Positions 1 through 7,028 of a stretch of DNA of 10,296 bases are shown here, in pieces. This DNA comes from an uncultured Ideonella sp. (GTDB lineage Bacteria; Pseudomonadota; Gammaproteobacteria; Burkholderiales; Burkholderiaceae). The notes under the pieces were generated by a model. It was not told the DNA's origin. It did not search any database and saw only the letters and a program-made list of their open reading frames with translations. Position 1 is the first letter of the stretch, and each line of letters starts with the position of its first letter. Made by a program: the position numbers and the translations under genes. The stretch spans positions 1 to 10,296 of the forward strand of contig CAMLGG010000190.1 of the NCBI GenBank assembly GCA_946479475.1. Direction: 5' to 3'.

Positions 1-2040
1 CCGACCTCCCCTGTGCCCCAGCCGGCCGGCACCTCGCCCGCTGCGCCGGCGGACCTTCCCGACATCGAGCGCCCGTGGCAGGCCGGGCCTGCACGTCCCG
101 AAGGCCTGGCACCGCGGGCCGGCGGGCCGTCGACATCCGCGCCACCGCCGCGCCGCCTGCCCGGCGACACCCCCTTGCTCGATGCCCTGCATCGCCTCGA
201 CGTGCCGGCGGCCCAGGCGCTGTACGAGCGCGAAGCCGCCGGCCGCAGCCCCGTGCAGGTCTGGCGGGAGGCCGCCGAAGACGGGCGCCACGACCTGCTG
301 CTGGCGGTACTGGTGCTGCACCGGCACCAGGGCATCGAGCGCCGGCTCTGGGCGGCGTTCCGCGCCGGCAGCGCCAACGGCGAGTTGCACCGGGTGCTCG
401 ACCCTCGCCTGGGCTCGGCCCTGGCCCTGCACGTCAAGCAGCTGCCCTATTACTCGGAGAAGCCGCAGCGCATCACCGACCAGAACCTGAACGACGAACT
501 GCCGCTGCCGGGCGACGACAGCGAGCGCATCTGCTGCCGCCACCTGGCCCTGAACTGGGCCTTGCAGGTCATGCAGGCCGGCAAGCCCGACTACGACATG
601 CTGCGCGATGCCGAGGCGCTTCAGCGCGAGCTGCCGCCTGGGCTGGAGGCCCTGTATGACCGGCTTCTGGCCGCTGCGCCGGAGGTGCACCTCGTCCCCT
701 TGGGCGACTGGGGCCCCTTCGCCTGCGGGCAGTTGCAGGCCCTGGCCGCCCAGGCCTTGCCGGCGACGAAGTGCCTGCTGGTCCTGTCGGGCAACCACGT
801 GATGGCCTGGTCTTTGAAGGCCAAGCCCGGCGCGGACGGACGGCCGCGCCTGGTGTCCAACTTCCACGACCCCAACCTCACCGCGGCCCACAAGCGCGTG
901 GCCAGCCACAGCCTCCAGCGGTTCGAGGCATTGCGGGCGGAGGAGCTGTTCCCGCACCCGGGTTCGCTGGCGGAATACTTCGGCGTCGAGACGGACGCCA
1001 TGATCATCGCGCTGCCCGAAGGCGGCCCGGCCAGCCTGCCGGAGCCTCCGCCCGGAGGCGACCCGCAACGCCGGCTGACGGGCCCCTTGCCGCCGCTGCG
1101 GCCCAGCGTGATGCAACACCTCGGCCTGGGCGGCTTCGCCGGCACGCTGCGGGACCTGCAGCCGGCCTTCGCCGAGCTGGCCGGCCGCGACCCCGCCCGG
1201 GCGGCCGAGTTCCTGGCCGGCTGCTCGAACGAAGGCGTGCCGGCGCTGCACCTGGCGCTCCAGGACGGCCATGCACACCTGATCACCGAGTTCGGCCGCC
1301 TGCTGGCCGTCGCGCAGCTGGACGAGGACGACGTCGCGGACCTGCTGACGGCCAGCGACGCCGAAGGCGTGACCGGGCTGTTCATGGCGATGCAGGAGGG
1401 CAAGCCCGAGGCGGTGCGCGCCTTCATCGACTGCGTGGCCGCGAGCGGCCTGCCGCCGGGCAGGCAGGTGACGCTGCTGAGCGGGCATGCGCCCGACGGT
1501 GGCCTCGGCCTGGTCATCGCCCGGCACCCGAAGCGATTGGCGGCGCTGCAGGCCTTTCTCGACGGGCTGGCCGCGCACGAGGGGCTGAGCCTGCGGGACA
1601 AGGCCACGCTCATCGGGCAGCCGGGCCGCTCGGAGCGCCCGGCGCTCGGCCATGCCCTGGTGGACGGCGACCCTGGCGCCGTCGCTGCACTGACCGGATG
1701 GATCACGCGCCAGGGCTTCAGCGTGCAAGACCAATGCGACCTGCTGATGGCCTTGGACGTCGAAGACACGCCAGGCCTGACGCGGGCCATGGAGGGCGAC
1801 GCCGCGGAGAACGTCGCGGCCTTCGTCGACGCCGTGCTGGCCTCGGACCTCGGCGAGACCGACAAGGTCCACGTCCTGACCGCCGGCGCTGCACCGGGCG
1901 TGCTGCTGAACCATGCCCGGACGCACGGATCGGCCGAGGCGATCGCCGCCTACCGGGCCGGCATCCGGCGCTCCAGCCTGCCGCCGGCCGTGCAGGACCT
2001 GCTTCTGCAGGAGTCCTCGAGGCGCCGCAGGCTGCGTTGA
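1..2040 (+). CDS. EspL/OspD3 (ShET2)-like T3SS effector cysteine protease with C-terminal 44-residue repeats, 5' end probably outside window
   Basis: The frame is open to the left edge. The GTG at 13 has no visible Shine-Dalgarno, so the start is probably upstream; residues below count from that GTG. Residues 1-45 are Pro/Ala-rich and low in order, as in T3SS export signals. A papain/C58-like site is visible: C175 with L at +3 and W at +7 (CRHLALNW), H262 in NHVMAW and D286 in FHDPN. The Cys-His-Asp spacing (87, 24) is close to the C47/H131/D153 triad I recall for EspL, which cleaves RHIM-domain host proteins. From residue 400 to 665 a helical repeat recurs every 44-45 residues (L/V at 400, 444, 488, 533, 577, 621), resembling the ankyrin-like tail of the ShET2 family. 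The three downstream genes also look T3SS-related. Family assignment is fairly sure; the host target is unknown. Confidence 0.8.
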   Translation, partial: PTSPVPQPAGTSPAAPADLPDIERPWQAGPARPEGLAPRAGGPSTSAPPPRRLPGDTPLLDALHRLDVPAAQALYEREAAGRSPVQVWREAAEDGRHDLLLAVLVLHRHQGIERRLWAAFRAGSANGELHRVLDPRLGSALALHVKQLPYYSEKPQRITDQNLNDELPLPGDDSERICCRHLALNWALQVMQAGKPDYDMLRDAEALQRELPPGLEALYDRLLAAAPEVHLVPLGDWGPFACGQLQALAAQALPATKCLLVLSGNHVMAWSLKAKPGADGRPRLVSNFHDPNLTAAHKRVASHSLQRFEALRAEELFPHPGSLAEYFGVETDAMIIALPEGGPASLPEPPPGGDPQRRLTGPLPPLRPSVMQHLGLGGFAGTLRDLQPAFAELAGRDPARAAEFLAGCSNEGVPALHLALQDGHAHLITEFGRLLAVAQLDEDDVADLLTASDAEGVTGLFMAMQEGKPEAVRAFIDCVAASGLPPGRQVTLLSGHAPDGGLGLVIARHPKRLAALQAFLDGLAAHEGLSLRDKATLIGQPGRSERPALGHALVDGDPGAVAALTGWITRQGFSVQDQCDLLMALDVEDTPGLTRAMEGDAAENVAAFVDAVLASDLGETDKVHVLTAGAAPGVLLNHARTHGSAEAIAAYRAGIRRSSLPPAVQDLLLQESSRRRRLR

Positions 2041-2050
2041 GGCGACGCGC

Positions 2051-2111
2051 TTCGCCAGGCGCCACGAGGCTTCGCGTCCTTCGGGTGTGCAAGGCGGCAT
2101 CCGCCTAAGGT
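2051..2111 (+). promoter_or_regulatory. PIP box (HrpX/HrpB-type) promoter with -10 element
   Basis: TTCGC at 2051-2055 and TTCGC at 2071-2075 are separated by exactly 15 bases, a perfect plant-inducible-promoter box. TAAGGT at 2106-2111 fits the YANNNT -10 consensus, with 30 bases between it and the box, the spacing expected for HrpX/HrpB-regulated promoters. The next start codon is the coiled-coil effector gene at 2178, which leaves a leader of roughly 60 bases. The box is bound by AraC-family activators HrpX (Xanthomonas, Acidovorax) or HrpB (Ralstonia). No such activator is encoded in the window. Confidence 0.85.
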
Positions 2112-2177
2112 CGGCCGCGACCCCCTCACTGCAACGAGCCGCGGCCGATGGCCCGCGGCCGGGAGCTGTAGCCCGAA

Positions 2178-4589
2178 ATGTCCGGACCCATCCGATCCAA
2201 TCCCCAAGCGCGTACGCCCCAACCGCCACCCACCGGCGCCGGCCAGCCCCAAGCCCCACAGGGCGCCGGTGGTGCCGGCGCGGGCCGCGCGCTCGCCGGG
2301 CCGCCCCAGCTCGGCCGCCCGCCTTCGCGCCAGGGCTCCGGCGTCGGCGAGAGCTCCTCGTCCGCCACGACCCGGCGGTCATCGCTGCCCCCCATGACGC
2401 GCGCCGGCTCGTCCCGCGGGACGGCCGGGGCGTCGACCCGCCCTGCGCCGCAGGCGCCCTCGGCCCGGCTCGCCGCCCTGGCGCAGCGGCTGGCCAAGCT
2501 GGAGCAGGACCGCGCCGCCCTCGCGGGCCGGCTGGAGGAAGCCAAGCTGGCCCGCCAGCAGGCCGCGGGCAACTCGGGCAGCGCCGAGAGCCGCGCCGCC
2601 ATCCGCAAGCTGCAGGACCGCCTCGACCGTGCCAACGAGCAGGTGCATCGCCTGAAGCTCGCGCGATCGGAGCAACTGGGCCGGCTGGAACGGACCGAGC
2701 GGCTGCTCGCCTCCTGCGAGCGGTCGCTCGAAGCGCTGTCGCTGGATGACACTCCCGCGCCGGCCGGCAAGCCGAGCGCCGAGACCACCTCCGCGCCTGC
2801 CCTGGCGGCGGCCGAAGCCCGGCCGGTCGAGACGAAGGTGCGCATCTCGCCCGAGGAGCAGGCCGCCCAGAAGCGCGTGCAGCAGCTCTCGGAGACCGCC
2901 AAGCGGGCGACCGCCGAGCTCGATCGCGCCAAGCAGGTGCTCGTCGACGCCCGCAAGGCCGTCGAGAGGGCCGAGGCCGTGACGGTGCTGGTGACGAGTG
3001 CCGACACCTACATGCCGCGCGTGGACCTCGAAGCGGGCGCGGGCCTGGACCGCTATCTCGAGTCCGTGGGCCTGCCTCCCGCCGCCCAGCCGCCGGAGCG
3101 GGGCGCCGACCCGCGCTTCGATGCCTATCTCGACCACTTCACCGAGCTGGCGCCGGACGGCACGCGCAGCCTCAGGAGCGAGTTCCAGGAGCCGCGGGAA
3201 GCCTTCGCGGCCTTCTCGGCGCTGCACGGCTCCATGCGCGACAACGCCTACGCCCAGAGCCTGCTCAACCGCCTGCTGCCCGAGGACATCAGCGCCATCA
3301 GCCTCGACCTCGCGGCCGGCGGCGCCAACCTGGAGTCCATCGTCAGGCCGATGGTCATCGCGACCTTCGGCCACGAGATGCACATGTCGCTCGGCCTGGT
3401 GGAGGCTGCGGATCGCTCGCGCAACTCCCGCCTGCCGCGGCGCAGCCGGCTGGAGAGCGGATCGTCCATCACGCGCCAGCAGGTCATGGCCGTGGCCGAA
3501 CGCAACCGGACCCTGCTGCAGCTGCAGCAGTCGCCCATGCACCGCGCGGCCATCCTCGACGGCGCGGTCCGCCAGATCTGCATGCTGCTGCGCGGCGTCG
3601 TCCTGCCCAGCCGTGCCCAGGCTCACGACGAACTGGCCGAGGCCAAGGCGCGGCTGGAAGAGGCCAAGAGCAGCCAGCGCCCGGCCTTCCAGCGCTCGGT
3701 CGACGCCCAGCGCGAGCTCAAGGCTGCCGAGGAGCAACTCGGCCGGCTGGCCCAGGAGCGCCGGCAGCGCGAAGCGGTCGCACCGCGGTCCGCCCCGGCA
3801 CCGGCGAAGCGCAGCGAGGCGGCGATCCCGCAGCTGGAGGTCGCCTCCTCGTCTTCGGTCGATGTCGAGGCGCGCCAGCTGAAGTTGCGCGGCGACGTGC
3901 TGCAGCACACCGAGCAGGCCGAGAAGATGCGGCAGGCCCTCGCCCAATCCGACGAGCAGGTCCGCCGGGCCGAAGCCGACAAGCGCAAGGTCGAGGACGA
4001 GCTGGAATCGGCCGTCGCCGAGCAGGCGCGCGAGGCCGAGGGCCGCCAGCGGCAGCTCGGCGAACAGCGCGAGGAGGTCGGCCAGCTGCGCCGCGAGCTC
4101 GACCAGCTCGATGCGGACATCGCCCGCGCCCGCGGCGAGCTCGACGCCGATCCGTCCCGCAAGTCCCTGGTCAGCGACCGCGCGTGGGAGCGCGCGATCG
4201 AGCGCCACCTCGACCCGAGCGACGACGAGATGCGCGTGCGCGCCAAGTCCACCGGCTACACCGGCGTGTACGCGTCGCGCACCGAGCTGGCCCAGGCGGC
4301 GATCGAGATCCACGACAGCCTGGTGGAGCGGCCCGAGTTCCAGGCGGTGTTCGCCGCACGCACGCGGGCGGAGTTCGAGCGCGCCGCCGCCGCCCTGCCC
4401 GGCGGCGTGACCGACCTCGTGCACGACCATGGCCGCCCCGTCGGCCGCGGCTTCAGCAACGACCCCGACCAGACCGAGCGCGCCACCACGCTCACGCAAA
4501 GCAGCTTCTCGCTGCAGTTCGTCCAGGGCCGCGTGGTCATCAGCCACCTCTACCCCTACGTGCCGCATCGCCAGCTGACGCCCGCCTGA
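2178..4589 (+). CDS. Coiled-coil T3SS effector candidate with C-terminal RNase A-like toxin domain
   Basis: This 803-residue protein sits behind a perfect PIP box; GGAG at 2162-2165 is a distant (12-base) ribosome site. Residues 1-90 are rich in Ser/Pro/Gly/Arg with few acidic residues, typical of a T3SS signal. Coiled coils cover about 95-189, 220-268, 481-534 and 563-660. Residues 270-475 form a globular domain I do not recognise. Residues 666-803 resemble the bacterial RNase A-like domain of CdiA-CT from Yersinia kristensenii: H677 and R688 keep the 11-residue spacing of its H175/R186, and the end shows H790-L-Y792-P where CdiA has T276-x-Y278. The Thr-to-His change would give a His pair, as in vertebrate RNase A. 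No signal peptide or membrane segment is seen, and no immunity-like gene follows. Effector status is well supported by the promoter; RNase activity is inferred. Confidence 0.8.
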   Translation: MSGPIRSNPQARTPQPPPTGAGQPQAPQGAGGAGAGRALAGPPQLGRPPSRQGSGVGESSSSATTRRSSLPPMTRAGSSRGTAGASTRPAPQAPSARLAALAQRLAKLEQDRAALAGRLEEAKLARQQAAGNSGSAESRAAIRKLQDRLDRANEQVHRLKLARSEQLGRLERTERLLASCERSLEALSLDDTPAPAGKPSAETTSAPALAAAEARPVETKVRISPEEQAAQKRVQQLSETAKRATAELDRAKQVLVDARKAVERAEAVTVLVTSADTYMPRVDLEAGAGLDRYLESVGLPPAAQPPERGADPRFDAYLDHFTELAPDGTRSLRSEFQEPREAFAAFSALHGSMRDNAYAQSLLNRLLPEDISAISLDLAAGGANLESIVRPMVIATFGHEMHMSLGLVEAADRSRNSRLPRRSRLESGSSITRQQVMAVAERNRTLLQLQQSPMHRAAILDGAVRQICMLLRGVVLPSRAQAHDELAEAKARLEEAKSSQRPAFQRSVDAQRELKAAEEQLGRLAQERRQREAVAPRSAPAPAKRSEAAIPQLEVASSSSVDVEARQLKLRGDVLQHTEQAEKMRQALAQSDEQVRRAEADKRKVEDELESAVAEQAREAEGRQRQLGEQREEVGQLRRELDQLDADIARARGELDADPSRKSLVSDRAWERAIERHLDPSDDEMRVRAKSTGYTGVYASRTELAQAAIEIHDSLVERPEFQAVFAARTRAEFERAAAALPGGVTDLVHDHGRPVGRGFSNDPDQTERATTLTQSSFSLQFVQGRVVISHLYPYVPHRQLTPA

Positions 4590-4650
4590 GCGCGAGTGAC
4601 TGCCCCGCCGTCGTCACTGCCCTCACCTCAACCACCAAGCTCTCCAGACC

Positions 4651-5955
4651 ATGGGTCAATGCTTCTCCACCAGCGCCCGACGAACCCGCGTCCATTCACC
4701 GCCGCAGACTCCTGGGCGCGCGGCCGCCGGGAGTGACGAGACGACTCGTCCCGGTTCCCCGGCCTTGGCTTCGCCGGAAGGGCTTTCGGCCCGCGACACC
4801 CGGGCGGCGAGAGGCGGGAGTGAAGGGAGTGAAGCCTTCATCCCACCCAGGGCCACGCTCCGCTGGCCCAACGGCGAAGGCTCTGAGGGGCGGCTGGAGG
4901 TCAGCACGTCCGGCAGGCTTCACTTCCTGGCGGACGGCGTGAACGGCCGGCCGCTCGAGGACCGCTGCGAGCAGCGTCCGGACCGCAGCGAACTGGATCC
5001 CGCACCGATCCCGGTGAGCCTTTCGCCAGGCCCGGCGGACGGCGGACCCGTGCACGTCACACCGACCCTGATGCGGACGCTGCCGAAGGTCGATCCTGCC
5101 GTTCTGCAGATGCTGGCCCGCACGGCAGCCCGTACATCGGATGCCGGAGTCTCCGAACAGGCGGAGAAGGCATTCACGAAGATCATGGCCGCCGCCTTGC
5201 GCCACATGGAGGCGGACTGCACGGACCCCGCGGCAGTCCGGCGTGCACGCGCATCGCTGATGAGGCCGTTCAGCGTCGAGATGGTGCCGAGCCCGTCGGG
5301 CGGCTATTTCTCCATGGTCGAAGGTGGCCGGAACGAGGATCCGGGCCGCGCGCTGATGCACCTGGAGGAAGGCGAGCACCTGTTCCTGCGGGTGGCCCAG
5401 CAGGGCGAACGCGACGCCCACGCCCTCGCCGTCTCCGCCACGCTCCTTCCAGGCGGACAGGTTCGGCTGAGCATCTTCAACTCGCTCGGCTGGGGCCACA
5501 TGTCCGAAGGCCTTCAGCTGGCAACGGGCCTGACCAGCCGGCATGCGGCGGTGGGAAAGCTCATGTCGCTCGAGGATGCGAGCAAGGCGCTGTCCTTCCT
5601 GAGCAGCCACGTCGTGGACTTCGCCGACCGCACGCCGACGGAGGATGCCGCCTGGCGCGCCCCCGGCGCCGGCCTGCCGCTCTGGGTGTGGCTCAGCACG
5701 TTCGGCCCGGACGACGTGGAACTGCAACCGACGGGGCCGCAGACCACGCCGCAGAAGTCTGCCGATTGCGGGATCGAAGTGCAGTTCGCCTGGCTCGCCA
5801 GCGTCCTGCCCGAGGCCGACTACAAGCTGGCGAAGGCCAACGTGCTGGATGCCCTGGCGCACTCGCAAGAAGAGCGGGACGGGCTGGTGCTTCAGCACCT
5901 GAAGGAGCGGGTCACGTCCAGCCTGAGCGGGTATGCGATGGCGGCGGCCACTTGA
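4651..5955 (+). CDS. Putative lipid-anchored T3SS effector, possible clan CE cysteine protease or acetyltransferase
   Basis: The 434-residue protein starts MGQCFS, which fits the eukaryotic N-myristoylation pattern MGxxxS, with Cys4 available for palmitoylation. AvrPto and XopE-type effectors use such signals to reach the host plasma membrane. This supports the ATG at 4651, although no good Shine-Dalgarno is present. Residues 9-60 are Ser/Pro/Arg-rich and probably disordered; 130-190 is helical. A possible YopJ/Ulp1-like core is H257 in DAHALAV, N277 in IFNSLG 20 residues later, and C373 in QKSADCGIE, which resembles the Q-x(n)-DCG motif of clan CE. The acid position is Asn rather than Asp/Glu, and the 96-residue gap from N277 to C373 is longer than in YopJ or Ulp1, so the enzyme call is tentative. 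The gene lies 61 bases after the preceding one, with a weak hairpin (4595-4600/4613-4618) but no PIP box, and is probably co-transcribed. Confidence 0.7.
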   Translation: MGQCFSTSARRTRVHSPPQTPGRAAAGSDETTRPGSPALASPEGLSARDTRAARGGSEGSEAFIPPRATLRWPNGEGSEGRLEVSTSGRLHFLADGVNGRPLEDRCEQRPDRSELDPAPIPVSLSPGPADGGPVHVTPTLMRTLPKVDPAVLQMLARTAARTSDAGVSEQAEKAFTKIMAAALRHMEADCTDPAAVRRARASLMRPFSVEMVPSPSGGYFSMVEGGRNEDPGRALMHLEEGEHLFLRVAQQGERDAHALAVSATLLPGGQVRLSIFNSLGWGHMSEGLQLATGLTSRHAAVGKLMSLEDASKALSFLSSHVVDFADRTPTEDAAWRAPGAGLPLWVWLSTFGPDDVELQPTGPQTTPQKSADCGIEVQFAWLASVLPEADYKLAKANVLDALAHSQEERDGLVLQHLKERVTSSLSGYAMAAAT

Positions 5956-5975
5956 CGGGCGTGTGACACCGGCGG

Positions 5976-5991
5976 GGCGCCTTCGGGCGCC
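5976..5991 (+). terminator. GGCGCC-UUCG-GGCGCC hairpin after the lipid-anchored effector gene
   Basis: A perfect 6-bp GC stem closes a TTCG tetraloop 21 bases after the stop codon at 5953-5955. No T-tract follows, so it is not a classical intrinsic terminator; it may stabilise the 3' end of the transcript or slow polymerase. Its loop is also the left TTCG of the hrpII-type box described next. Confidence 0.3.
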
Positions 5992-6042
5992 ATGCCACCG
6001 CTTCGTCCTGAAGGCATCGCGCTCGGCCGCGGTGCCTATCGT
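5982..6042 (+). promoter_or_regulatory. hrpII/PIP-like box with -10 element upstream of the chaperone gene
   Basis: TTCG at 5982-5985 and TTCG at 6002-6005 are separated by 16 bases, matching the hrpII box (TTCG-N16-TTCG); written as a PIP box it is TTCGG-N15-TTCGT. TATCGT at 6037-6042 fits the YANNNT -10, again with 30 bases between box and -10, identical to the spacing at the other box in this window. The chaperone start codon at 6090 is about 50 bases further on. The fifth bases deviate from TTCGC, and the left half overlaps a hairpin, so it is less certain than the other box. Confidence 0.65.
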
Positions 6043-6089
6043 TTGAATCTGCCCATTCGCGGCCACAAGCTGCCGCCACAGGAGACCGA

Positions 6090-7028
6090 ATGTCACTCCG
6101 CCCCCCTTCACCGGCCCGCTCGCCCTCCGACGGCCTGAACGCCGTGCAGGCCTGGCGCTGCGAAGCCGCGCTGTGCCTGGGCGCCGATGCCGCCGTGGCT
6201 CGCCAGTTCGGCGAGACCGGCATGCTCGTGCTGGATGACCAGCCTCTGACGCTGCAGCCCATGAGCGACGAGCCCACCGGGGCGTGGATCGCGAGCACCC
6301 GCGCAGGACGCCCCGCCGGCATCGGCGAGCCCCAGTGGTGCGATGCCCTGCTGCTGGCAAGCAGCCAGAGCATGATCGTGACGCACGCCGCTTTCGGCCT
6401 GGCGGAGGATGGCAACGCGGTGCTGATCGTGCGCACGCCCCCGGGCCTGGACCACCCCGCCCTGCTCGGCGCCGAGGTGGCCGGCCTGCTGGCCCTGCGC
6501 CGCGCAGTCGTCGAAGGCGTGAAGGCGCAACTGCAGCCCGAGGCGCAGGAGCAGAACCAGGCCGGCCTGGAGGCCCCCGCCCCGTTCCACCCCCGCGAAG
6601 CGGCGAATCCGAACGCCCGGGAATTCGTGGCACCCGAGGACGTGCTGGTCATGGTGCATGCAGCCATGCTGCACCTGGGCCGCACGGCGGCACAGGCGCT
6701 GGCCGCCGCGCGCAGCGGCAGCATCGAGATCGATGGCCGATCCATCGGCCTGGCCTGCGACGCCGACGGGCAGACGCTCGTGGTCGTGGCGGACCTGGGC
6801 TCGGGCGTGCTCAGCACCCCTCCCAGGCGCCGCGCCGCGGCCCTGGCCAACACCGAACTGATGGCCTTCGTCGGCATGGCGGTGGTCCGCGAGCGCGGAC
6901 AGGCCCGGCTGATGGGACGCTGGCACCTGCCCGGCCAGAGTGCCGAGAGCTTCGCCGGGTGGCTGCACGATGTCGCGCGCCTGTCCACCGCCATCGTCCA
7001 GCGGCACACCGCCGACGCGAGCCACTGA
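6090..7028 (+). CDS. Tandem CesT-like type III secretion chaperone
   Basis: This 312-residue cytoplasmic protein has a good ribosome site (GGAG at 6081-6084, 5 bases before ATG) and an hrpII-type promoter. It seems to hold two class I T3SS chaperone folds. The first, about residues 20-150, has the alpha/beta pattern LLASSQSMIVTH...FGLAEDGNAVLIV...GLDHPALL, followed by a long helix. The second, about 184-305, repeats the plan with SIEIDGRSIGLACDADGQTLVVV and a final helix. The linker (150-183) is Glu/Gln/Pro-rich. Class I chaperones are usually 130-160 residues and dimeric, so a fused pair would mimic a dimer in one chain. Such chaperones bind the N-terminal region of effectors and keep them export-ready; here the likely clients are the neighbouring effectors. 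The family call rests on fold pattern and context, not on strong motifs. Confidence 0.7.
   Translation: MSLRPPSPARSPSDGLNAVQAWRCEAALCLGADAAVARQFGETGMLVLDDQPLTLQPMSDEPTGAWIASTRAGRPAGIGEPQWCDALLLASSQSMIVTHAAFGLAEDGNAVLIVRTPPGLDHPALLGAEVAGLLALRRAVVEGVKAQLQPEAQEQNQAGLEAPAPFHPREAANPNAREFVAPEDVLVMVHAAMLHLGRTAAQALAAARSGSIEIDGRSIGLACDADGQTLVVVADLGSGVLSTPPRRRAAALANTELMAFVGMAVVRERGQARLMGRWHLPGQSAESFAGWLHDVARLSTAIVQRHTADASH

Noticed and set aside
3369..3395. HEMH in FGHEMHMSLG as a zinc protease motif
   Set aside because: The zincin motif needs HExxH; here the second His is one position short and no third ligand is evident.
2379..4568. Minus-strand open frame of 729 codons antisense to the coiled-coil gene
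   Set aside because: It is a GC-rich shadow. Its product is Leu/Gly/Arg/His-rich low-complexity, whereas the plus frame has a PIP box and coherent coiled coils.
4696..6633. Minus-strand open frame of 645 codons
   Set aside because: Arg/Gly/Pro-rich translation typical of the complement of high-GC coding DNA; it runs through the hrpII-type box and the chaperone start.
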